DNA of 64,000 bases from Gammaproteobacteria bacterium. Its GTDB lineage: Bacteria; Pseudomonadota; Gammaproteobacteria; HK1. Made by a program: the position numbers and the translations under genes. The stretch is taken from contig WLWT01000003.1 in the NCBI GenBank assembly GCA_012103455.1, positions 1-64,000 of the forward strand, written 5' to 3'. The notes below the pieces were generated by a model, which was given only the letters and a program-made list of their open reading frames with translations, was not told the DNA's origin and ran no database searches. Shown in pieces: positions 1 to 9,263 of this stretch (within the stretch, counting starts at the first letter, position 1; each line of letters begins with the position of its first letter).

Positions 1-61
1 CCAGGGTCAATGTTTCCAGGGGTCAATGTTTCCAGGGGTCAATGCTCTCTGGCGCCAATGC
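1..61. repeat. 15/16-bp tandem repeat at window edge
   Basis: Three clear copies of a unit close to CCAGGGGTCAATGTTT (1-15, 16-31, 32-46) are followed by a diverged fourth (47-61). The array starts at the window edge and may continue upstream. The rest of 62-256 shows no gene and serves as the upstream region of the cytochrome gene. The unit size matches many other short duplications in this window. Confidence 0.85.
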
Positions 62-256
62 CTGCCGGGTATCGACCGCCCCGAATGCCAGCGCGACGCC
101 CGAAACTGAAATGATTGGCAGCGTCAATGGTCGCCGTTAAAGTTGCGCCATCGTGTGCGCATCCGCCTCGGGTTTATTCCGCTTCAGGCTTATTCCATTG
201 GCGTAGCTCACGGTGACACCGAGCGACTATAGGCAACCCTATCGGAGGATACACTG

Positions 257-733
257 ATGAAATGGTTCACAAGAACGCTGTTGATTACCCTCGCCCTATC
301 CGTACCCGCCACGGCGGTGCAGGCGGACGGCCACTTGGGCAAAGCAGTCAAAGCCCGTAAGGCATACATGCAACTGTTAGCCTTCAACCTAGGCCAGCTC
401 GGCGCCATGGCCAAGGGCAAAGCCCCCTACGACGCCGGGCAGGCAACACTATTCGCCACCAACTTGCAACTGGCCACGCAGATGAACAACAGTGCCATGT
501 GGCCCGAGGGCACGGACAATGCCGCCATGCCGGGCAAAACCCGGGCACTGCCCGTAGCTTGGGAGGCTTGGCCGGAGATCGGCAACAAGAACAAAGAGCT
601 CGCCATCGCCGCCGGCACCCTCGCCGCCACCGCCGCAGAAGGTCTTGAGATCCTTCAAGCCGGCGTCAGAGGGGTAGGCAAAACCTGTCGCAGTTGCCAC
701 AAGAAATTCCGCGCTCCAAAGAAGAAAAAGTAA
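257..733 (+). CDS. Cytochrome c' (class II cytochrome c)
   Basis: A 158-residue exported haem protein. The first ~23 residues form a signal peptide (charged start, then a hydrophobic stretch ending at VQA), so it should act in the periplasm. The haem-binding CRSCH lies at residues 144-148, close to the C-terminus and followed by a lysine-rich tail, which is the arrangement of cytochrome c' and not of class I cytochromes c. Family members are four-helix bundles that bind NO or shuttle electrons. A good ribosome site (GGAGG) lies before the ATG. The next gene starts 15 bp downstream, so the two may share a transcript, though their functions are unrelated. Confidence 0.85.
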   Translation: MKWFTRTLLITLALSVPATAVQADGHLGKAVKARKAYMQLLAFNLGQLGAMAKGKAPYDAGQATLFATNLQLATQMNNSAMWPEGTDNAAMPGKTRALPVAWEAWPEIGNKNKELAIAAGTLAATAAEGLEILQAGVRGVGKTCRSCHKKFRAPKKKK

Positions 734-748
734 ATAAGTCCAGCGCTG

Positions 749-1894
749 ATGCCACCAATTCGGGACCACCGCACATTGAAACCTACAGATCCAACCACGG
801 ACACCATCGCGCTCAGGCCCAATTTCCGCCAGCAGGGATTTTGGAATCCCACCCATGTTTTCGCCCATGAGCGTGGCGCCCGCATCCATCGGATGGATCT
901 CAACGAATGCCCCTACCCGCCCTCGCCCAAAGTGCTAGCCGCCATCGCCAGCGCGGCGCCGGATCTCAACCGTTATCCCGACGGTACCTGCCCGGTGCTC
1001 ACTGGCCGCTTGAGTGAACGCCTGGATATCCCCGCAGCGCAGATCTGCTGGGGCGCCGGCAGTACTCAACTGTTGACGGCGGTGGCTCAGATCGCGGTCG
1101 ATAGCGGTCAGGAACTGGTGGCCCCCGCATTGATATGGCGGCGCTTCTGCGGTGTATTCGACGTGGTCGATGCCGCGCTGCGCACCGTGCCGAACCGGGA
1201 CGATGGCAGCATCGACGTGCAGGGACTGCTCAACGCGATCGGCAATCGAACCCGCCTGTTGCTCGTCGTGACCCCCAACAATCCCACCGGACTGATGTTG
1301 AGCCACGATGAACTGTCCCTGCTGGCTGAACACACACCGCAGAACACTCTGCTTTTCGTCGATGAAGCATATTTTGAATTCGCCGCCTACGCCGGCGGCC
1401 CCGACGCGCTGGACATACTCAAACACCGGCACGGTCCATGGGTAGTCACCCGCACCTTCTCGAAAGCGTACGCGCTGGCCGGGCTGCGCCTTGGTTATGC
1501 GCTCTGTTCAAGCGGGGCAATCGCCAACGCCCTGCGCTTGGTCACCAGCACCTTCAATCTCGCCGGGGTGGCGGAGGCGGCGGCCCTGGCGGCGCTGGAC
1601 GACCCGGATTACACCCAGATGATCCTGCGCACCACGGCCATAGAGCGCGAGCGGCTTACCACTGGCATGCGCGCTTTGGGACTCTCCCCCATGGACTCGG
1701 TGACCAATTTCATCGGGGTAGACGCGGGTATGGATGCGGGTTACGTGGTGCGAGCCATGCGCGAGCGCGGCATCCGCATAGCCACCTTCGGCTACGAGGC
1801 GGCAGGCACCTGCATCAGAGTGTCCACCGGGCTGCCCGAAGACACCGACGCATTCCTAGGCGCGCTAAAAGAAGTATTGACGAGCGCCGGATAA
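749..1894 (+). CDS. Histidinol-phosphate aminotransferase-like PLP enzyme
   Basis: A 381-residue fold-type I aminotransferase. Visible motifs are the N-terminal substrate segment NECPYPPSP (around residue 51), the PNNPTG turn, FVDEAYFEF (cofactor aspartate and tyrosine) and TFSKAYALAGLR with the likely PLP lysine at residue 239. These fit the HisC group (histidinol phosphate plus 2-oxoglutarate), but HisC-like paralogues acting on other amino acids look the same, so I leave the symbol empty. No his genes are nearby. The start at 749 has a weak ribosome site; the protein is slightly longer than a typical HisC at its N-terminus, so a later start is possible. Confidence 0.75.
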   Translation: MPPIRDHRTLKPTDPTTDTIALRPNFRQQGFWNPTHVFAHERGARIHRMDLNECPYPPSPKVLAAIASAAPDLNRYPDGTCPVLTGRLSERLDIPAAQICWGAGSTQLLTAVAQIAVDSGQELVAPALIWRRFCGVFDVVDAALRTVPNRDDGSIDVQGLLNAIGNRTRLLLVVTPNNPTGLMLSHDELSLLAEHTPQNTLLFVDEAYFEFAAYAGGPDALDILKHRHGPWVVTRTFSKAYALAGLRLGYALCSSGAIANALRLVTSTFNLAGVAEAAALAALDDPDYTQMILRTTAIERERLTTGMRALGLSPMDSVTNFIGVDAGMDAGYVVRAMRERGIRIATFGYEAAGTCIRVSTGLPEDTDAFLGALKEVLTSAG

Positions 1895-1917
1895 AGAATG
1901 AAGGAATAAAGGGGTGC

Positions 1918-4158
1918 TCACTGATGCCGTATAAACCAACAGTGATGGGCGAAACGGGCGCGCTCGAAATCCTTATCGAGCGACCAGCGGCTCATGTCTT
2001 CCACCGCATAGCCGCGCAACACCTCATCGGCGAGCGCGAAACGCCGCCGGTTACAAGAAAAGATCAACAAACCACCGGGCGCCAAAGAGCGCATAGCTTG
2101 AGCCAACAACTGCGCATGATCCCGTTGCACATCGAAATGGTGCTCAAGATTTTTGGAATTGGAGAAAGTAGGCGGATCGACAAAGATCAGATCATACTGT
2201 TCGCGGTTCTCACGCAGCCAAGACATCACATCGGCTCTTACGAACCGGTGGCGCCCTGCTGTCAATCCCCCCGCCGTCAATCCCCCTACCGTCAATCCAT
2301 TCCGCGCCGCGTTGCGCTCGGCCCAGTTGATATAGGTGGCCGACAGATCCACGTTGGTGGAAAATTCCGCCCCGCCCAAACCGGCGTGCACCGTTGCCGC
2401 GCCGGTATAACAAAACAAATTCAAGAAACGTTTGCCGCGGGCCAATCGATTGATATGCAAGCGCACTTTGCGGTGATCCAAAAACAACCCGGTATCAAGA
2501 TAGTCGTGCAGATTGATGAGCAAGGTGGCGCTCCCTTCCATGACCTCCACCCACTCGCCCCGTTGCGCCAGTCTCTGGTACTGCCCTTTACCTTTTTGCC
2601 GGCGCCGTTCCTTGACCACCACCCGCCCGGCCCTCACCCCCAGTTGCTCGGCTAATCCGGACATCGCCTCCAGCAAACGCCGCTTCGCCACCGCGGGTTC
2701 CACACTGGCAGGCGCCTGGTATTCGGCGACATGAAACCACGGCCCGTAAACATCCACCGCCACCGCGTATTCGGGTAAATCAGCATCATAGACCCGGTAA
2801 CATTGGATGTTATTGCGTTTGCGCCAACGCGCCAGATGTTTCATGTTCTTTTTGACACGGTTGGCGAACATCAAAGCACCGGCACTCAGGGGCGCTGATG
2901 GAACATTGTCCGATGAACCGTCAGGTTCCTCGATGTCATCGCGCGAACGCCGTACCGCCCAGCGCTCATCGATATCGAATAACAACAACTTGGCCGCGAT
3001 AGAGCCGTTGAAAAAATTGAATTGTTTGCGCGCCCTAAGACCCATGGTCTTACCGAGTTCGGGATTGCCGGTGAACACCGCGCCCTGCCAACCGCGAAAC
3101 TGGCCGCGCAACTTCTCGCCCAGCAGGCGGTACAACGAGGCTAGGGACACTGCGTCGCCGAGACGCGCGCCATACGGTGGATTGCATACGATCAAGCCAT
3201 CGGCAATGGCTTTGTGGGTGGGTTTGACCCATTGCCCCAACTCCTTGCGGTGTACCCGTATACACCCCTCCAGGCCGGCGGCGGCGATGTTGGCCCGTAC
3301 CATATCGAGGGTTTTGCCACTGCCGTCATACCCTATGACATCCGGCCACACCGATGTCGTCGCGGCCGCTTCTCGCTCGCCCGCCGCCGCGGCAACGGTG
3401 CGCCAGTGCGCGGGGATGTGCCCCAACCAGCCGTCGAAGCCCCAGTGCTGGCGCCGGCGCCCCGGCGCCAAACCCATCGCCAGCTCCAAGCCTTCGATCA
3501 ACAACGTGCCGGAACCGCAAAGCGGATCGATCAATGCACCGCCGCCAGCGGCAATAGTCGGCCATCCGGCGCGAATGAGAATCGCCGCCGCCAGATTTTC
3601 CTTCAGCGGCGCGGCACCACCCCTTTTTCTATAACCGCGGCGGTGCAAACTGGCGCCGCTCAAATCCAGGCGCAGCGACACAGAGCCGGCGCGAAGATGA
3701 GCGTTGATTCTGAGATCGGGCTGCGCCGTGGCGACCGTGGGCCGCTCCAGCCCTCTTTGCGCGAAGTGATCGTTTATCGCGTCTTTTACCCGCTGCGCGC
3801 TGAAATAGGTATTGCGTAAAAACGTATTGGTACCGTTGAAATCAACCGCGATGGAACCACCCGGTGACAGATGCTCATGCCATGCAAAGGCTTTGACACC
3901 GGCGTAGAGAGAATCGCTGTCTTCGGCTTGAAACCCATGCAGCCAGTAGAGAATGCGGTTGGCTAACCTGGAATGCATGCAGATGCGGTAGTGGACCAGT
4001 AGCTCAGCGGCGCAATAAACCCCGGCTTTGGTCTGCGATACATCGTGCGCACCGAGAGCGGTCAACTCATCGGCCAGCAAGCTCTCCAAGCCCTTCGGAC
4101 AAGTAACAATAGTCCGTTGCTCATGAGCGTCCGGCGTTTCTACCCGTTCATGATTCAT
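1918..4158 (-). CDS. rlmL: Bifunctional 23S rRNA methyltransferase RlmKL
   Basis: A 746-residue two-enzyme fusion. The N-terminal half has a THUMP-type RNA-binding region followed by a methyltransferase with DPLCGSGTLLIEG and the NPPYG catalytic motif (RlmL, m2G2445). The C-terminal half is an RlmK-type domain with NLFCYTGAATVHA and VDPPTFSNS (m7G2069). Length is a little above the usual ~700. Part of the excess is an in-frame 15-bp duplication encoding GLTVGGLTAGGLTAG after the second SAM-binding motif. It is transcribed convergently with the aminotransferase gene. Confidence 0.93.
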   Translation of the reverse strand: MNHERVETPDAHEQRTIVTCPKGLESLLADELTALGAHDVSQTKAGVYCAAELLVHYRICMHSRLANRILYWLHGFQAEDSDSLYAGVKAFAWHEHLSPGGSIAVDFNGTNTFLRNTYFSAQRVKDAINDHFAQRGLERPTVATAQPDLRINAHLRAGSVSLRLDLSGASLHRRGYRKRGGAAPLKENLAAAILIRAGWPTIAAGGGALIDPLCGSGTLLIEGLELAMGLAPGRRRQHWGFDGWLGHIPAHWRTVAAAAGEREAAATTSVWPDVIGYDGSGKTLDMVRANIAAAGLEGCIRVHRKELGQWVKPTHKAIADGLIVCNPPYGARLGDAVSLASLYRLLGEKLRGQFRGWQGAVFTGNPELGKTMGLRARKQFNFFNGSIAAKLLLFDIDERWAVRRSRDDIEEPDGSSDNVPSAPLSAGALMFANRVKKNMKHLARWRKRNNIQCYRVYDADLPEYAVAVDVYGPWFHVAEYQAPASVEPAVAKRRLLEAMSGLAEQLGVRAGRVVVKERRRQKGKGQYQRLAQRGEWVEVMEGSATLLINLHDYLDTGLFLDHRKVRLHINRLARGKRFLNLFCYTGAATVHAGLGGAEFSTNVDLSATYINWAERNAARNGLTVGGLTAGGLTAGRHRFVRADVMSWLRENREQYDLIFVDPPTFSNSKNLEHHFDVQRDHAQLLAQAMRSLAPGGLLIFSCNRRRFALADEVLRGYAVEDMSRWSLDKDFERARFAHHCWFIRHQ
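2261..2298. repeat. In-frame 15-bp tandem repeat in rlmL
   Basis: Two and a half copies of GTCAATCCCCCxxCC (2261-2275, 2276-2290, 2291-2298). On the coding strand this gives a repeated five-residue unit (GLTxG) between conserved motifs of the RlmK domain, so the frame is preserved. Confidence 0.9.
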
Positions 4159-4207
4159 GCGCTACGAGCAATTCATCCCAATCTGTAGAATCTCTACTTC
4201 ACTACCC

Positions 4208-5488
4208 TCATGCGCTGAACTGCGTTGGTAGTTGTTCTGGCAGCTCCTTCAAATCGGCTTCTAAAGCCAGCTTACGCAATAGTGGCAAGAAATGCTTTTC
4301 CGCCCAGTGCTGCATCCTGCGCCAATCCGTGGCTGCGATCGGCTGAAAACCATGAGCCAGTATGGACTCGTTACGGATGGCAAGCAGATCTTTCAATTTG
4401 CTTTCCTGTTGCCCGATAAATGTCTGCGCCAACCCGGCCATGCCAGGGTCAGCCTTCACCACTTGCCAGGCGTGCCACAAACCGAGTCTGATCTTGCCGT
4501 CGGCATCAACTCGCACAGCTACAGTCCCAGGCAACCGCTCAGCGGGAAAGTTCGCCGTTTCGACTTCGAGCCGGCGGCGAATTTGCCATTGCGCGGTCCA
4601 TTCCAGTAGCCGGTATACCCGGGCCGCGGCATCGTCATAACGGCCCCGAGCCGCACGCCGCTCGGCATTCCACCAAAGATCCAACAAACAGGCTGGTTCG
4701 CGCCGTGAACTGTCCTGCTGCGCCAGCAGTTCGAGCATGGGCAACATCGCCGGATAGCGCGGTGCTACTTGCCCAGCGTAGGGTCGAATCGAATCGAGTG
4801 CGCCAGCATGATCGAAATCATCCCATAGAGCCAAAGCTCCGCTCAGCGCCTGCGCCAGTTCGAGCTTGGCGCGATCGGGAGAGTTGACGGTGATCGGGAT
4901 GTTTTTCAGACCCTGCGCTGCCTCGCGATAGGCAAATCGACGCCATCCCCCCAGATATAGAGCCATGGCGCGGTCAAGCCGGAGGCGAACCACGCTCGCC
5001 GTCATCGCCCGTTCAGTGCCATCCACCACCTGCTTGAGATCGGCCCGGGCGCCTGTCACGAGTTGGAGGTCGATATCGTCTTGCTCCAACGCGAGGCACA
5101 CCATTGCGGCAGTCATAGTCTTGGTGCCGCCGGTGTAATCGGCGACGAACCGTGCGCCGGGGAAACGCTCGGCCAGCGCTGCGACAGCAGCACGCATGGC
5201 CAGGAACGCTCCGTCCAGATCATCCGCGGGAACCCGGCACGGCTCATACCGGCTTTCGTCGTAACCCATCTGCGCGGGAATGTTAGGTAATGTCGGAGCG
5301 CTGTCACCGAACTTGGCTTTGATAACGTTGCCCTTTCCGATCACATGAACATCGGAACCCGGCTTGCCCGATCTCGGATCCTCAGCCGTGCAGAAAAAGC
5401 AGATATAGCCGGGCGAGACCGACTCGATCGCCCGGCAGACCGGCTCGTGGCTGCCACCCACGGTACATAACAAAATAACGTTGTTCAT
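4208..5488 (-). CDS. CARF-HEPN ribonuclease, Csm6/TIGR02710-type CRISPR accessory
   Basis: About 426 residues. The N-terminus is a Rossmann-like CARF domain (NVILLCTVGGSHEP at the start, YTGGTKTMTAAM around residue 140), the expected sensor of cyclic oligoadenylate. Near the C-terminus RNESILAHG (R~372, H~379) matches the HEPN R-N-x(4-6)-H ribonuclease motif. The family fit is TIGR02710, related to Csm6/Csx1. It is the last gene of the cmr operon, 18 bp after cmr6, so it is likely the ancillary RNase switched on by the second messenger made by Cmr2. I chose the ATG six bases inside an earlier TTG because an AGGGA lies at the right distance from it. Confidence 0.85.
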   Translation of the reverse strand: MNNVILLCTVGGSHEPVCRAIESVSPGYICFFCTAEDPRSGKPGSDVHVIGKGNVIKAKFGDSAPTLPNIPAQMGYDESRYEPCRVPADDLDGAFLAMRAAVAALAERFPGARFVADYTGGTKTMTAAMVCLALEQDDIDLQLVTGARADLKQVVDGTERAMTASVVRLRLDRAMALYLGGWRRFAYREAAQGLKNIPITVNSPDRAKLELAQALSGALALWDDFDHAGALDSIRPYAGQVAPRYPAMLPMLELLAQQDSSRREPACLLDLWWNAERRAARGRYDDAAARVYRLLEWTAQWQIRRRLEVETANFPAERLPGTVAVRVDADGKIRLGLWHAWQVVKADPGMAGLAQTFIGQQESKLKDLLAIRNESILAHGFQPIAATDWRRMQHWAEKHFLPLLRKLALEADLKELPEQLPTQFSA

Positions 5489-5506
5489 GGCCAATCCCTA
5501 CACCGG

Positions 5507-6565
5507 CTATTCCCGCGGCAACTCGTCCGGCAGGGCCGATCGCCGGGTACTTTCGTAGTCGTCGTAAATCTGCTTCGCCGCCTTCGCTGCCCTCTTGAGC
5601 CGCACACCTTCCCACCAGCTTTTGCGCATCCACCGGGCGCGAATATCCTCGAACGCCTCGCGCTTCAGGTGCGCATCCTCGATCGCCCTAAAAGCTTGCG
5701 CCAAGCTGTTACCCCGCAGAACCTCGTCTTCCCTGGCGTTATTCTCTTTTTTGAGGCGGGCAATCGTCCCGTCCACCCACGCCGAACGGGCGGCGGGCAA
5801 TGAATTCTCGTTCTTGAATAGACCATAGCCACTGCGGGTCCTAGCGCCTAAGCCGCGCCGCGCCAAGGTCTCTTTGAGCATCGATTCAGCGAGATCCAAC
5901 CACTGCGCCGGTCCCTCGATCACGAACAAGAATTTCCCTTGTGCCGCCACCTGCGCATTAGGCACTGGGCTATCGAAATCGGTTGCCGGCGTGCTCCCAT
6001 CTTTACCGTAGTACTCCAGGTGATGGCTGGTCACCACCTCCGCCACCAGGGGCGCCGAGGCCGAGTCCGGCACCCACCAAGCATCGTGGATGGTGATCAG
6101 CCCGGACAACCCGGCCGGCGGGTGTGCCGTGGCCGGCGCCCCGAACAACTCATCACAGATGGCGTGGCCGTTCTGCTGCGTCCGCAGCCGCTCCCGTGCG
6201 CTGGCAGCCACCACGCCCTTAACGCTGGTGCCGGGAATATAAGGCGCGCCGTAGCTGTGGCTGATGGCGCCGCCGGTTTCCAGTATGCCGCCACCCGTCA
6301 AACCGGCGAACAAGCGTTGTTCGAGTGCCAGCAACACCTGGCGAAAGCGTTGCTTGTCGGCAGTGGCCCGCCGCCACCGTTCATACGCATTGCCATAGAA
6401 CTCGCCGGGCCTGGCCTCACAGACACGCGCGACGTGCTTGGTCTTGGCCTCGCTTTCAGCTTCATCGTGTTCGGGCAGGCCGCGTTGCAACAGCAAACCC
6501 GGATGGGGCGTCACTGCCTGCTTGTATAAGGACCGCAGCGCCTTGCGCATCAACGGCGTCGCCAT
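5507..6565 (-). CDS. cmr6: Type III-B CRISPR RAMP protein Cmr6
   Basis: A 352-residue RAMP (RRM-fold) subunit of the Cmr complex. It carries the glycine-rich stretch PGTSVKGVVAASARERL and a second one near TRSGYGLF, both usual for Cmr6, which caps the Cmr4-Cmr5 filament together with Cmr1. Its ATG overlaps the stop of cmr5 by one base (TGATG), which indicates translational coupling. No frame damage is seen. Confidence 0.88.
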   Translation of the reverse strand: MATPLMRKALRSLYKQAVTPHPGLLLQRGLPEHDEAESEAKTKHVARVCEARPGEFYGNAYERWRRATADKQRFRQVLLALEQRLFAGLTGGGILETGGAISHSYGAPYIPGTSVKGVVAASARERLRTQQNGHAICDELFGAPATAHPPAGLSGLITIHDAWWVPDSASAPLVAEVVTSHHLEYYGKDGSTPATDFDSPVPNAQVAAQGKFLFVIEGPAQWLDLAESMLKETLARRGLGARTRSGYGLFKNENSLPAARSAWVDGTIARLKKENNAREDEVLRGNSLAQAFRAIEDAHLKREAFEDIRARWMRKSWWEGVRLKRAAKAAKQIYDDYESTRRSALPDELPRE

Positions 6566-7056
6566 CAGTTGTCCTCGTCTACCCGGCCCGCCAAGCTCTC
6601 GATGTCGCCGGTCGCATTGATATGCAAAACGCCCTGCACATAGCGCTTGATCCAGCCACTCGCCTCCAACGCCCGGCGCGTCAGCATCAGGGTTTGCCGC
6701 AGGTCGCCCTGGATGATGCGCTGATGCAGCGCGTCACCGCCGGTCTGGCCAATCACGCCCGCGGCGTGGAGCACCGCGCTCAGATCATCCAGCAGCGCCC
6801 TGTGCGCCTCAGTCCCCTTGGCGAGCAGGAAGCCGGTGGCCTGGGCGAGGCCGTTACCCAGGATCATGCCCGGCAGCTTGTGCGCCAATGCTCCGTATTC
6901 TTTCTCTTTTACGCCATCCTCATTTAGGCCATCTTCTTTAGGGCCATCCTCATTGCGGACATTCTTCTCCGGGGCATTCTTCTCCGGGTTCCGGCGACGA
7001 GCGGCGACCCGGGCATACGCCGCGCGGGCGATGGCGTGAGTGCGGACTTGGATCAT
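6565..7056 (-). CDS. cmr5: Type III-B CRISPR small subunit Cmr5
   Basis: A 163-residue mostly helical protein in the position and size range of Cmr5, the small subunit that lines the minor filament of the Cmr complex. It has the AxKLPGMILGNGLAQATGF segment common to the family. It is longer than the usual ~110-140 residues because residues ~24-48 are a run of five 5-residue repeats (PEKNA, PEKNV, RNEDG, PKEDG, LNEDG) encoded by a 15-bp tandem repeat. These charged repeats sit near the N-terminus and may be a flexible insertion. Confidence 0.85.
   Translation of the reverse strand: MIQVRTHAIARAAYARVAARRRNPEKNAPEKNVRNEDGPKEDGLNEDGVKEKEYGALAHKLPGMILGNGLAQATGFLLAKGTEAHRALLDDLSAVLHAAGVIGQTGGDALHQRIIQGDLRQTLMLTRRALEASGWIKRYVQGVLHINATGDIESLAGRVDEDN
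6912..6986. repeat. Five-copy 15-bp in-frame repeat inside cmr5
   Basis: Units at 6912-6926, 6927-6941, 6942-6956, 6957-6971 and 6972-6986. The first three share GGCCATCxTCxTTxx, the last two share GGxCATTCTTCTCCG. On the coding strand they give charged 5-residue repeats rich in Glu, Lys, Asp and Asn. Confidence 0.9.
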
Positions 7057-7057
7057 G

Positions 7058-7951
7058 TCACGCCTTCTCTGCTTGTCGGATCACGAAGCGCACCAGGCCG
7101 TGGCCGGTGCCAGCACCGCCGCCCAATTGCAGCAGCGTGCCAGAGTCCGGCAGCGTCCCGGCCAGTTCGGCCGCGTTGCACGTGTCGTCCGGGTGATTGC
7201 GCGCCGACAGCGCATACACACCCCACAGCAGCGTCTCGGCGGGCAGGTGCTCCTCATACCAAAGCGCGCCTTTGTCCACCGTGCCAGTGCTTTGATCGAT
7301 GCGGATGCGGGCGCGCACCTCGGTGGCGGTCTCGGCCAGGAAGTCCATGATCTCATCGTGCAGGAGTGCGAAACGGTGGATGAAATCGCATCGCGAGTTG
7401 TCATCGTCATACACCGTTTTCGCAATCCACTGCGCCCATCCCGTAACGGGGCAGTCTTCTTGCGCGGCCAGGTCCAGATCTTCGAGCACCAGCTTGTCAT
7501 CAAGGCGGTTGACGGAGCCTTTAGCCACCCGCGCCTCCCCCTCGGCCGGGGCGGACGGCAACGGCGGCGCATCATCGATTCCGGCCCGCGCCAAGTCGCG
7601 GGCATAGCGGCGCAAGATGAACGGCGATGTGGCGTAGCTGACGATGCCGGCTAAACAACGCACCGGCAGCGCCAGCAGGTGAGCGTCACCTACAGCCAGG
7701 GCGCCCGCGAAACTGTTATCGCTGCTGCTGATGGACCGCGGGCCAAACAGCGCTGCGGCGTTCTTCGTGCCATTCTCGCAGTCCATCTGTTCAACCTGCT
7801 GGCGCAGCACGCCCCGCAGCGAAGAGCCGGGCACCATGGGCAGACGGGTGGCGCGGGCGCGGGCGATGGGCAGGTCCACCACGTCGGCGGACTGTCCCGT
7901 GCCGCAATGCAGCGCCGAAAGAGTGTGCAGGTGAAAGAGTCCCGCTTGCAT
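7058..7951 (-). CDS. cmr4: Type III-B CRISPR backbone RAMP nuclease Cmr4
   Basis: A 297-residue backbone subunit. The N-terminus reads LHTLSALHCGTGQSADVVDLPI, placing an aspartate at residue 26, the position of the target-RNA cleaving Asp in characterised Cmr4 proteins, followed by the family glycine segment VPGSSLRGVLR. A C-terminal glycine-rich loop (QLGGGAGTGHGLVRF) is also present. Cmr4 forms the repeated core that binds crRNA and cuts target RNA at 6-nt intervals. It is closely spaced with cmr5 (1 bp) and cmr3 (22 bp). Confidence 0.92.
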   Translation of the reverse strand: MQAGLFHLHTLSALHCGTGQSADVVDLPIARARATRLPMVPGSSLRGVLRQQVEQMDCENGTKNAAALFGPRSISSSDNSFAGALAVGDAHLLALPVRCLAGIVSYATSPFILRRYARDLARAGIDDAPPLPSAPAEGEARVAKGSVNRLDDKLVLEDLDLAAQEDCPVTGWAQWIAKTVYDDDNSRCDFIHRFALLHDEIMDFLAETATEVRARIRIDQSTGTVDKGALWYEEHLPAETLLWGVYALSARNHPDDTCNAAELAGTLPDSGTLLQLGGGAGTGHGLVRFVIRQAEKA

Positions 7952-7973
7952 CGTGTTTACCTTCTGAGAATCG

Positions 7974-9263
7974 TTAAGCGCCGGTATTCGGGCATGTCCA
8001 CGGCGCCGGTAGCGCTAATCCAAAGCCGTCGCGCCGATCTTGTGCGTCATCGCACACGCTGCTCAGCCACAGCGCATCGTGAGCGGCGGCCTCTAGACCC
8101 CCGATCACCTCGAACCAATAAGTGGTGCCAACCTCGGCTAACTTGCGCGTGGGCCGGGGCGCGCGCTTGGCCAGATCCCAACCGGATTGCGGCTGCCAAC
8201 GCTCGATCGCTACCGCGCGCAGCTTGAGCTTGAGTTCCGGGGCCGCGGGCGGGCAGCCGCTGAGTTCCGCGCCGCTGAGCCAGCCGGGATGATAGCCGGC
8301 GGAAAATAAACCCGGCGTCAGCAGGGTCAACGACAGACCGCCGGCTTTGCGGATGCGCTCGAACCAATCCGGCGGCGGCGGCGGCCACATCGACTCCGCT
8401 TCCGGTTGCAAAGCCGCCAGGCGCCGCTTGCCGCCTAGATGCACCAGCGTCCGCCCCAAGGGCTCGGAGAATCGTGCCAGCACACGCAAACCGCCAAGGC
8501 CGCAACGCTCCTGCTGTTCCTGCACGCTTTCATCGTGCCGCGCGGGACCGGCATCCAAGTCCAGCCCCTCCGTCTGGAACAACTGTCCGTCGCCGGCGGC
8601 ATAAGTGTTCGGATCGATGGTCACATGGGTACGCCGATCACCCGCCGGCGCTGACCAACCGTTGGCGCACAGGCGGGTGTAATCAACCGCTTGTCCCAGG
8701 CGAAAAGCCAGCAGATCACACCAGCTCCACCAAGCCGGTCCATCGCCCGGTTTCTCCTCAATCTCTTCGCTCAAGCGCACCGGCAGCAAACCTGCCGGCA
8801 AATCCGCCCACACGCCAGCGGGAAACCGGCCTGGCGCCAGGCGCACGCAACGGGCGGCGGCACCGTGGCCGAAGTACAGCGCGTCAGCGGGTTTGGGGGC
8901 GAGAACTCGGCCACCGCTAGTGATCAGCAGCGGCCCCGCCACCGCATGTTGCAACAGTTCCGGGCCAAATGGCCGAGCCCCGGCCCGCGCCCAAGCGGTG
9001 CGCAAGCAGCCGGCGATAGTGGACGGCGGCGGCAAGCGCGCCGGATCGGCATCCGACTTGCCGTCCAGCGGCCGGCCCGAGCGCACGATGACAGGCAGCA
9101 GCGGATCCAGGCTGACCACCCGGCTCGGCGCGCTCCCCCCGGCTGGGTGGGGCCGCAGTGCCGCGGCTGGGGTCCGGCTTCGCAGCGCCTCTTCTCTACG
9201 CTGCTTGCGGTAGTTTGGCGGCGAGGCCTTCCCTGTACGCTTCTTTTTAGCCCGCCTGCTCAA
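7974..9263 (-). CDS. cmr3: Type III-B CRISPR protein Cmr3
   Basis: A 429-residue RAMP protein. LDPLLPVIVRSGRPLDG and PPPSTIAGCLRTAW near the N-terminus are the characteristic Cmr3 start, where the protein grips the crRNA 5' tag with Cmr2. An FxxGxxPGW-like segment lies around residues 310-325. The first ~40 residues are basic (RRAKKKRTGK), an extension compared with most Cmr3. The gene overlaps cmr2 by 4 bp. Confidence 0.87.
   Translation of the reverse strand: MSRRAKKKRTGKASPPNYRKQRREEALRSRTPAAALRPHPAGGSAPSRVVSLDPLLPVIVRSGRPLDGKSDADPARLPPPSTIAGCLRTAWARAGARPFGPELLQHAVAGPLLITSGGRVLAPKPADALYFGHGAAARCVRLAPGRFPAGVWADLPAGLLPVRLSEEIEEKPGDGPAWWSWCDLLAFRLGQAVDYTRLCANGWSAPAGDRRTHVTIDPNTYAAGDGQLFQTEGLDLDAGPARHDESVQEQQERCGLGGLRVLARFSEPLGRTLVHLGGKRRLAALQPEAESMWPPPPPDWFERIRKAGGLSLTLLTPGLFSAGYHPGWLSGAELSGCPPAAPELKLKLRAVAIERWQPQSGWDLAKRAPRPTRKLAEVGTTYWFEVIGGLEAAAHDALWLSSVCDDAQDRRDGFGLALPAPWTCPNTGA

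Noticed and set aside
1438..2655. Long plus-strand frame overlapping the aminotransferase end and rlmL
   Set aside because: It is a frame-shifted shadow of two well-supported genes, rich in His/Arg/Gly and without family motifs.
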